From: Macrostomum hystrix
Lineage: Eukaryota; Platyhelminthes; Macrostomidae
Reading direction: 5' to 3'
Length of the DNA stretch: 64,000 nucleotides
Assembly: GCA_950097015.1 (NCBI GenBank)
Contig: CATNEN010000038.1
Span: forward strand, 13,944,001 to 14,008,000
Within the stretch, counting starts at the first letter, position 1. Every line of letters begins with the position of its first letter. A model generated the notes under the pieces. That model was not told the DNA's origin. It saw only the letters and a program-made list of their open reading frames with translations, and made no database searches. The position numbers and the translations under genes are program-made. Positions 34,238 to 44,000 of the stretch are shown piece by piece.

Positions 34238-34315
34238 CTCCCCAGATGTCCAGGCCGGCGTCGTAGCCGCCGAGCTCGTTGAACCATCGCCGGCTGATGG
34301 CAAACAGGCCGCCGG
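34238..34315 (-). pseudogene. Exon fragment of GalNAc-transferase gene B
   Basis: A 78-bp copy of the 3' end of exon 2 of gene B ([20 protein letters not shown], then LDIWGG), with its donor GTTGG. No other exon follows at this site, so it cannot encode a protein. It was carried along in the duplicated segment. Confidence 0.85.
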
Positions 34316-34854
34316 CTGATGGCAAACCAGTTTAATTAAAAAGCGCTACTTGCTACTTACCAAAGAAACTCTAAGTAGTATAATAGGACGTTGGAAGCCC
34401 TTTACTATGAAGTTATGTTGATGTGGATATTTATATTGATGAACACTAAAAGCTGGCCATATTAAATTTGGCTGATCTCTCACAACATGCTACTGGAGCC
34501 TTACATCACAAAGCTTAAAGCCGTCATTACCCACACTATGGGGAATTCGGAATCCTGCAACCGGATAATCTTTTATTGAGGCCCCTTTAACGGGAGCGAT
34601 AGTACACCAGCCGATTAGTTAAGTATTACTATTTTTGTCATTAAACTCAAATATGAGTTTTTCTTTTGTTTTAAACTGTCTGTACAACCAAGACTGTTGA
34701 AATTCGTTGTTTCGGTTACATACACGCAACAAGCCGATAGCTGTCTAGAAAATTAATATTGCCGGGCTTATAAGCACACTATGTACTTATGAGTCGATTG
34801 GAATACTTTACAGATACGAGCGTATAGGGATGGGAAGGATTGGGGAGAAAATAT

Positions 34855-35205
34855 ACAGATGCGAAAATGCGAAATAGATGCGAAATATGTTTGCGGAAAA
34901 TTAAATAGGGATGGGAAGAATATGACGGATTGGGAGAATTAGATTGGGATCGGGGAAAATTAGATTGAGGTGGGGAGAAAAAGATAGGGATGGGGAGAAT
35001 TAGATTGGCATGGGGAGAAAGAGATAGGGATGGGGAGAATTAGATTGGGATGGGGAGAAAGAGATAGGGATGGGGAGAATTAGATTGGGATGGGGAGAAT
35101 TAGATTAGGATGGTGAGAATTAGATTGGGATGGGGAGAATTAGATTAGGATGGTGAGAATTAGATTGGGATGGGGAGAATAAGATAGGGATGGGAGTAAA
35201 TAAAA
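34855..35205. repeat. Minisatellite, ~21-bp unit
   Basis: About 16 copies of gatggggagaattagattgg and a variant with aaagagatagg, with ragged edges. Confidence 0.88.
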
Positions 35206-36035
35206 CAGGCATTGGGAGCATAAGACAAAGTTTACTTTCCCTTACTAAAGCAAGAGAAATGGTGAAAAATTAGCAGATCTCAAGCGGATTATCGGGTCGA
35301 GTAGTTAGGAAAATGCTAGACTTTTTCTGCGAGCTAATATGAAGAAAGAAAACACGGATGAAAGTCTACAACGCGCCTCAGTAATGAGGCTTCTTAGGGA
35401 TAATTCGCATGTTAATCCTGCTCCTGTCCAAAGTTGATGCTCGGGCCCCAGCAATGACCAAGTCCGCGTCAACAAAGAATCCAATGAACTTGTCCGCGAG
35501 CAGCCGAGAAATTGTACTTTACAGAGAGAGAGAGAGAGAAGGCGAGGCAGCAAGTGCGCCGACTGTTCAATAATCTGTCTGAATCTGCAGTCCCCCTTGA
35601 CTAGAACACGGAGATAAACGGATTCAGTGAAGATGGAGGAGGCCTCGCCGCAGAGATTTCTCCGCTGAGATGAGATACGGGCCGTAACGAAATCAAAAGC
35701 CGACGATATTGGAGGCCGAGACTGGAGGGAAGAGGGAGTGGAGGTGGCCCCGAAATTGAGGGCCCACTACAGCTTCATCAGCTGTCATCTTTAGGACTGC
35801 CGAATAGTTTGCCTATTACATTCTCTGACCCCAGTGCTGCTGCCGCTGCTCATGAGCAAAAATACGAAATTCTCGCTTTCTTGTGGCTTGTTATAGTTTT
35901 CTACTTTTTTTTCTTACAAAAATACATAAACAATATGAAGACATCGATTCTTTTTCTAAAGACTTTTTTTCAGATCAATAAATGTCTTTTATTGCCCTAA
36001 TAGGACAGACAGAAAGTAGAGAAAACGAACAACAA
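35206..36035. other. Non-coding stretch
   Basis: No gene supported. There is a short agagagagagag run at 35523-35538. Confidence 0.4.
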
Positions 36036-36044
36036 ACAATTCGG

Positions 36045-36350
36045 GTAGACAGGGAGTGGGGTAGACAGGGAGTGGGGTAGACAGGGAGTGGGGTAGACAG
36101 GGAGTGGGGTAGACAGGGGTATAGGAGTGGGGTAGACAAGGGTATTGGAGTGGGGTAGACAGGAGTATAGGAGTGGGGTAGACAGGAGTATAGGAGTGGG
36201 GTAGACAAGCCTATAGGAGTGGGTTAGACAGGAGTATAGGAGTGGGGTAGACAGAAGTATAGGAGTGGGCTAGACAGGGGTATAGGAGTGGGGTAGACAG
36301 GAGTATAGGAGTGGGCTAGACAGGGGTATAGGAGTGGGGTAGACAAGTGT
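36045..36350. repeat. Minisatellite, ~21-bp unit, abutting the QTRT2 stop
   Basis: Copies of gtataggagtggggtagaca and a shorter form (ggagtggggtagacag). It begins about 24 bases beyond the QTRT2 stop codon, so it probably lies within the transcribed 3' untranslated region. Confidence 0.9.
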
Positions 36351-36373
36351 GGTAGAGCTGAAGTCCTCAATTC

Positions 36374-38077
36374 CTACGCTAGTGCCAGACCGTCAACAAT
36401 GTCAGCAGGATCAGTGGCAGTCAGCTGGCCGCTGGGCACAAAGGCGTCGGAATACTTCAGCACCAGTTGGTCTATGGCCTCAGCCTCGATAGAGTTTCGG
36501 CATTCGTCGAAGAAGGCCGCCATTCGATAGGCATTGTGCTCCATGAGCAGTATGCTGGCCAGAATCTCGCCGCTGAGCGCCAGATGAGCCAGGTAGCTCA
36601 GGCTGTACTCGCGGCAGCAGCGGCAGTCGCAGGCGCTGTCCAAGGCTCTATCCGTGGCCGTCAGAAGCTTGGCGTCGGCTAGACGAAGGAACCAGCCGCA
36701 GTCGGCCTGGTTTCCGGTGAGCCACGCCAGGCAGCCGCGAGTCAGCACCGTCGGCAGGCTGCCGTCGAACAGGTCGACGCCGAGGCTGATGGCGCGCACA
36801 ATGTCCGCCGGATGCACCAAGCCGGGAAAGTAGATCGGCTTAGCCGGCTGATGCTGATGCAGAGCCTCTTTGAGCACAGATGAGCACTGCTCAAGGCGGA
36901 AACTCTCGACAGGCTGGTTGTAGTAGCTGCGAATGAGAGTGCCGACTGCGGCTAAATGGCGATGGGCCTGGGTTCGAATCCGGGGAGAGGCATGATCCTC
37001 TCTTACTGTCTTTTCCCATTCACTCAATCCCAACATCCTCATCTCCATATCCTTATCTCACCATCGCCTCTTCCCATCCCAATATCTTCTCTTCCCATCT
37101 CACCATCCCCTCTTCCCATCTCACCATCGCCTCTTCCCATCTCACCATCCCCTCTTCCCATCTCACCATCCCCTCTTCCCATCTTACCATTCCCTCTTCC
37201 CATCTCACCATCGCCTCTTCCCATCTCACCATCCCCTCTTCCCATCTCACCGTCCCCTCTTCCCATCTTACCATTCCCTCTTCCCATCTCACCATCGCCC
37301 CTTCCCATCTCACCATCCCCTCTTCCCATCTCACCAACCCCTCTTCCCATCTCACCATTCCCTCGTCCCATCAGACTATTTATCCCAAGCTTACCGGAAG
37401 CCCTCCACGGCGTATCCATGGACGCCCCTGGAGTCGAGCTCTCGCAGGCAGCGCAACCTTTCATCAACATTGAAGCCGCCAACCCAACTGGCGAACACCG
37501 CCGAACCCAGTGTGGTCCCGTTGCTATCCCGCTGTTGTTCCGAGTTCTCCAGCTGCTCTTTCGCAGCCAGAAATCGATCCAGAAAGGCAAGGGTCCGATC
37601 GACCGACTTCTTGCAGCGTTTCCTGCCGTCGCCATCGAGAACTTCGCAATCGGCCAACGGCTGCACCAACTGCGGCTTGACTAGGCCAAGCAGCTCAGCC
37701 TGCAGCTCAGGACTCAGCTGAGCTTTGCCAGACCGAGTGGGCAGGCAGCAGTGCTGGGCGGTCACGCCGGCAGTCGGATAATGATCCAGGTGGTCAGACA
37801 GGGACAGGAACAGCAGCCGGTTCGGTGGCATCCGGCAGAGCTGACGGAAGTCGCCAGCCAGTCTAAGCAGCTGGAGTTTGTCCAGCCACCGATTCAGCGG
37901 TATCAAAGCCGCGCCAGACACTGATTGCTCCTGCAGCAGGTGCGAAACCACGTGTGGATCTGAGCCGCATCTTGTGTATATTAAATAGCCGGGTGTTGCT
38001 ATGGCAACCAGTTGATCGGATCCGATCAGTTGGCCGAGACGGGCGCTACCGGCGGAGGCTCGGATTGTGAATCGCAT
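36374..38077 (-). CDS. QTRT2: Queuine tRNA-ribosyltransferase accessory subunit 2
   Basis: Two exons, 38077-37395 and 36926-36374, joined as CG|C (donor CCG|GTAAGC, acceptor attcgcag|C), give 411 residues, close to the 415 of human QTRT2. QTRT2 pairs with QTRT1 to exchange guanine for queuine at the wobble position of GUN-anticodon tRNAs, at the cytosolic face of mitochondria. Evidence: N-terminal RLGQLIG and [19 protein letters not shown], mid-protein [12 protein letters not shown], and [14 protein letters not shown]. Then come [20 protein letters not shown] and the zinc site C327, C329, C332 (CDCRCC) with H358 (LLMEHN), spaced as in the family. The start is the ATG of [10 protein letters not shown], 31 bases after a tttcag. 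The intron is largely a minisatellite and another array abuts the stop. Confidence 0.92.
37055..37375. repeat. Intronic minisatellite, ~18-bp unit
   Basis: Copies of cttcccatctcaccatcccc and variants, filling the QTRT2 intron to within about 20 bases of the donor. Unit length and composition keep frames open (MGRGDGE / PISPSPL), a repeat artefact. Confidence 0.92.
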
Positions 38078-38144
38078 CAAGGATAGAATGCTGGATATGC
38101 CAGCTGAAATAAAGTACAAAACATAACATGTAGGGACGCACTGG

Positions 38145-39835
38145 AGTATGATGGATGGATGATGGATTAGATAGATGATAGATTAGATGGATGATGGATT
38201 AGATAGATGATGGATTAGATAGATGATGGATTAGATAGATGATGGATTAGATGGATGATCGATTAAATAGATGATGGATTAGATAGATGATGGATTAGAT
38301 AGATGATGGATTAGATAGATGATGGATTAGATGGATGATGGATTAAATAGATGATGGATTAAATAGATGATGGATTAGATGGATGATGTATTAGATAGAT
38401 GTTGGATTAGATGGGTGATGGATTAAATAGATGATGGATTAGATGGATGATGGATTAGATAGATTATGGATTAGATAGATGATGGATTAAATAGATGATG
38501 GATTAGATGGATAATGGATTAGATAGATGATGTATTAGATAGATGATAGATTAGATGGATGATGGATTAGATAGATGATGGATTAGATAGATAATGGATT
38601 AGATAGATGATGGATTAAATAGATGATGGATTAAATAGATGATGGATTAGATGGATGATGGATTAGATAGATGATGGATTAAATAGATGATGGATTAGAT
38701 GGATGATGGATTAGATAGATGATGGATTAAATAGATGATGGGTTAAATAGATGATGGATTAAATAGATGATGGATTAGATGGATGATGGATTAGATAGAT
38801 GATGGATTAGATAGATAATGGATTAGATAGATGATGGATTAAATAGATGATGGATTAAATAGATGATGGATTAGATGGATGATGGATTAGATAGATGATG
38901 GATTAGATAGATGATGGATTAGATGGATGATGGATTAGATATATGATGGATTAGATAGATGATGGATTAGATGGATGATGGGTTAAATAGATGATGGATT
39001 AAATAGATGATGGATTAGATGGATGATGGATTAGATATATGATGGATTAGATGGATGATGGATTAGATAGATGATGGATTAGATAGATGATGGATTAAAT
39101 AGATGATGGATTAGATGGATGATGGATTAGATAGATGATGGATTAAATAGATGATGGATTAGATGGATGATGGGTTAAATAGATGATGGATTAAATAGAT
39201 GATGGATTAGATGGATGATGGATTAGATAGATGATGGATTAGATAGATAATGGATTAGATAGATGATGGATTAAATAGATGATGGATTAAATAGATGATG
39301 GATTAGATGGATGATGGATTAGATAGATGATGGATTAAATAGATGATGGATTAGATGGATGATGGATTAGATGGATGATGGGTTAAATAGATGATGGATT
39401 AAATAGATGATGGATTAGATGGATGATGGATTAGATAGATGATGGATTAAATAGATGATGGATTAGATATATGATGGATTAGATATATGATGGATTAGAT
39501 AGATGATGGATTAGATGGATGATGGATTAGATAGATGATGGATTAAATAGATGATGGATTAGATGGAAGATGGATTAGATAGATGATGGATTAGATGGAT
39601 GATGGGTTAAATAGATGATGGATTAAATAGATGATGGATTAGATGGATGATGGATTAGATATATGATGGATTAGATGGATGATGGATTAGATAGATGATG
39701 GATTAGATAGATGATGGATTAGATAGATGATGGATTAGATGGATGATGGATTAGATAGATGATGGATTAGATGGATGATGGATTAGATAGATGATGGATT
39801 AGATGGATGATGGATTAGATAGATGATGGATTGGA
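38145..39835. repeat. Minisatellite, 16-bp unit, ~1.7 kb
   Basis: About 105 copies of gatggattagatagat, with agatggat and aaatagat variants that recur in a higher-order pattern. It starts about 70 bases upstream of the QTRT2 start codon, on its promoter side. Confidence 0.97.
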
Positions 39836-40320
39836 TGCAAATAACTCGTAAATAAGTAATTTTAATGCCAAAGTTTAATTGAAAGTCACTGATTAATGAA
39901 AATAGATTTATTTTATTAAATCTTTGAGTTACAAGCATTATCATTAGTCAATAAAAGCATGATAACAGTTATGACACATAGCAGAGATATAATTAATTCA
40001 GACTTCGATTTTGTCCAATATACAAATAGCGATCGAAAGCTAAGTGAACTTACGAAAAAATAATAAAAGCAACTAAACAAAAATTAAAAAGCGAATAAGA
40101 TTCTTTGACGAAAATGGTGTAACACCTGATTACTCAGGCCGATAAAATGACAGTAAGCTGGTCGATAAATAAATTTGTATCTTATTTCAATGAACAATGC
40201 AATAGCAGGCGGAAATATTTGCTTTCAGATGCAAAAACAGAAGTTTTGCAAAAACAATCACCGCCTAAGTCGTTAGGGTTAGTCACAAATGCGTCAGGGT
40301 CACATTTAATGTTGCAGGGT
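39836..40320. other. Non-coding stretch
   Basis: AT-rich; no gene recognised. Confidence 0.4.
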
Positions 40321-40324
40321 GTCT

Positions 40325-40555
40325 AACAGTTTTAGACCCGGTGTCTAACAGGTGAGACCCGGTGTCTAACAGGTGAGACCCGGTGTCTAACAGGTGAGAC
40401 CCGGTGTCTAACAGGTGAGACCCGGTGTCTAACAAGTGAGACGCAGTGTCTAACAGGTGAGACCCAGTGTCTAACAGGTGATTCCCGGTGTCTAACAGGT
40501 GAGACCCGGTGTCTAACAGGTGAGACCCGGTGTCTAACAGGTCTAAGACGTGAGA
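40325..40555. repeat. Minisatellite, 21-bp unit
   Basis: About eleven copies of gtgtctaacaggtgagaccc. Every unit carries CAGGTGAG, a perfect 5' splice-site consensus, on the plus strand. Confidence 0.92.
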
Positions 40556-41067
40556 CCTGATTGCTTATCTAAGAGAAGCTTCATCAAGGGTGTTATAAGG
40601 ATAGATTTTTCTAGCTCTGCTTGAGGATCTGGAACCCCAAAACAAACAGTTTGCGGAATCGATTTCGAAATTCCCCATAACTCTGAGAAGGATCAGGAAG
40701 TCACCTGCAGACCCGCTAAGACACCGATAAGATTAGCTTGGAGCATTTTATTTCAAGGATCAGGGATAAATGATAAGAACGCAGAGCTTACCGTATAAAA
40801 CTTTGAAATAGCCGAGAAATATACACAGCAGACAAAATATCCAAGTTATTTCGCTTTAGCAAAGAAAAGTCTTTTGAGAAATTTCTTTAAATGCGGGTGA
40901 GCGGGGCACACAACAACAATTAAAGCAGCAACAATCTATCGCTTCCGGAATATTAATTGAATATTTTACAAAGCATGCTTTACAACACTGGGACGCTAGC
41001 GATGGGTGTTGGGCTTGGGTTGTTGGGTTGAGTTTTCTAGAAGTCCCTGTACAGTCAGTCAGTGTAT
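40556..41067. other. 3' flank of the EGFR-like gene
   Basis: No gene or repeat recognised. Confidence 0.4.
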
Positions 41068-41073
41068 TTTATT
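41068..41073 (-). terminator. Poly(A) signal AATAAA of the EGFR-like gene
   Basis: AATAAA starts 7 bases after the TAG stop on the minus strand. If used, the 3' untranslated region would be only about 20-40 bases. Confidence 0.5.
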
Positions 41074-41080
41074 GGCAATT

Positions 41081-44000
41081 CTAGTCTTGTTGCGGTGGCG
41101 GCGGCGGCGGTGGTGGCGGGGAGAGGCCGCCCTTTGAACTGCTGGAGCTGCGAGACATCGCCCCGCGGCCGGCAACTGAAGATGACGGGCTGCGGGTTGC
41201 ATTAAAAAAATACTCCGGATTCTGAAAGGTCGGCGTACCGGCGGCGAGCGGCAACGGCGGGGGCGGTGGTGTCGGCGGAAGATGTGCCAGCGGCGGAGGC
41301 GGCGGCGGAGGCGGTGGTGTTGGCGGAAGAGGTGCCAGCGGCGGCGGTGGTGGCGGCGGTGACGGCGTCGGTGGCAGCGGGCCACGCGAGACTCGCTGGA
41401 AGTGAATCGGCTGCAAATAGCCTTCGCCGCCAGGTGAGTTGGTGGTTGAGCCCTGGCGATTTGCGAACGGTGGTTGAGACTGCGGCTGCTTGCAGGGATC
41501 TGAAGTGTAGGAATTGTCACCGAACAGAAACTTCTGCTGCAGATTCTGCGACTGCGAATGAGGCGGCGGAGGCGGCTGCTTTCCTAGAGCGCTGCCGCTG
41601 CGGCTGGCACTCGATTTACGACTGTGCGGAGGCGGCGGCGGAGGCACCAGGGGCAGCGGAGACTGTCGAATCAGCAGTGTGGCTGGCAAATTACGCCTGG
41701 CGAAATTGTTATTTCCGGCGCTGTCGATGGCAGTTTCCGCGTCCTCGAAAACATCGTGATCGCCCAGGCTGGCGTCGACATAATCGACGCTCGCTGGACT
41801 GGTGGCAGCGACGGCTGCCGCGGTCATCTCAGTGCCCCGATGGTCCAGCGTTGAGTAGCTCAGCCCCTGCTGTGAGTTCAGGGCGGTCGCGGCCACGGAC
41901 GATGGCGAACGCGACGGCGGGCGTCGGACTGGCGAGCCGGAGCCGTCTTCGTGACCGTTGGCCGAGGAGCCGCCGTCCGAGTTGCTGCTTCTCGAGGCGG
42001 TCCTGGTGAACGGGTCGCCCTGGATGCACACGTAGCGGCCCGGGTCAGCGGCCATCTTTTTGAACTCGATCTCCATGGAGTCGAAGCTGGGCCGGTGCTG
42101 GTCGTTTAGCATCCAGCACTTGATCATGATCATGTACACGTCCAGTGTGCAGATTGGCGGCTGTGGCAGTCGCTCGCCCTTCTCCAAGTAGTCGGCGATG
42201 TCCTTCGGTTTTATGTTAGCGTAAGGCGGTTCGCCGAACGTGAAGATCTCCCACAGGGTGACGCCGTAGGCCCAAACGTCAGATTTGTGTGAGAATCGCC
42301 GAGAAATCAGAGACTCGAGAGCGAGCCACTTAACGGGCAGCTTGCCGCCTGAGGCAGTATAGGCCTCGTTCGGATTGTCCAACACTTTCGCCAGGCCAAA
42401 GTCGGTGATCTTGACGTTCTTCGCAGACGCCACCAGGACATTGCGGCAGGCCAGGTCACGGTGAATGATCTGGCAATGCTCCAGATAGGCCATGCCGCTT
42501 GCTATTTGAGCGGCATAGCGGAGCAAATGACTGCTGCCTATCTGGTTGCTGTCCTTACGCGGCCTAAGGTAGTCGCGTAGATTTCCCAGCGGCATAAACT
42601 GGGTGATCAGCTGCAGCGGCTGGGTCATGCAGATGCCGACTAGGCGAACGCAGTGCGGATGATTTACCGAGGCCATGATCTTGCTCTCCTCCAGCAGCTC
42701 GCTCGACATGCCGGTGTCACCGGAGTCCGTCAAGATCTTGATGGCCACGCAGATCCTGCGTCGGTGGTCAGACTCTGGGAGCCAGTCGCCTTTGTAAACG
42801 GTGCCGAACGCACCGGAGCCGACCTCGCGACCGCGAATCAGCTCCTTCTCGGAGATAGTTAGAAGGCTGCCTCGATTCGGAATCGTTGCACCGTCCGGAC
42901 GCTTCAGCGGCTCCAGATCATCGTCGGAAGAGGCGGCGGGGTCCAGGTTTGACGCCTTTCCGCGCTTGCCAAACTTGCCGCCGCGTCTTTGCTTGATCCA
43001 GTAGAGTACGAAGGCGGCAACGATGGCTATAAGGACAACCAGAGCGACGCCGATCGCGACGAAAATTGTCGAGCCCTCTTTCAGTCCGCCGTTGTCGGGC
43101 TTCTGGTCCTCGGTGCCCACCAGGTCCATCGGACTGCTGGAACAGGCCAAGCACTTGAGTGTGCGGTGAAACACGTGGTGAGGATGCGTCTGCGGACAGG
43201 GGTTGACGCAGCTGAACGGAGACTTGTCGGGATGCTTATAATCGGACAGCAATGCGAAGGCATTTGAGAAGCACTTCTGGCAGTCTTGGCTTCCGGGTCC
43301 GTTGCAGACAGCACAGGATGGAACGCACGGGTGGCAGGTGCGATTGGCATCCACAGTATAATACGCATCCGGACACTTAGGCTTTTCGCGGTCTGAGCAC
43401 AACTTGTCCAGCCTGTTTGACTGATCCTGGTCTCGCGGTATTATAGTATAGTAGCGACACTCTTTGCAAACAGACGAAGCTCCGTGGCAGCTAAGACAAA
43501 TGCGATCGCACTCCCGGCAGATCGACACGGACAGGGACACTCGCTTCTGCAGTGCCATGAACTCGACAAGCGATTTGTCCTGGTTCGTATTCAAACTGGG
43601 ATCCAGGACGGACAGGAAGTAACCCCTCGGACAGGAGTCGGCAAGCCGGTGGCAGTGCAGAACTAGGCTGGGATCAGTTGGCGACCGCTTAATAGGAATA
43701 ATGTGCGTGCAGAACTGGCAGCCGCCATGACCGACCAGGGTGGCGTTGCCAGTGCAGGTAGGCTGGCCATTGCGCACATTGTAACACACCTGCGGACACG
43801 GCCGACAGACGCCCGCATTGTCGGGATACTGATAGTCCCTGTTGCAGCTACTTACGCATTGGTTCCCGTCGCGGTAGAGGCCTAGCGAACAGCGGCTGCA
43901 GTCATTCTCAGTTGGCCCGGTACAGGACGAGCAACTCCGGTGGCAGGCGCTGCAGACACGCTCAGTGACGTTGCCAACGCCCAAGCGAACGCTGAGGCCT

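Larger units (their letters stand above)
33603..34315. repeat. Duplicated segment (copy of 29111-29833)
   Basis: Starts exactly at the SINE head and continues through the SINE tail, the second SINE-like element and the splice donor into the GalNAc-transferase gene B exon. It stops at gccggc (34315), where the original goes on with catgacgg. Only scattered differences are visible, so the copy is recent. Confidence 0.88.
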
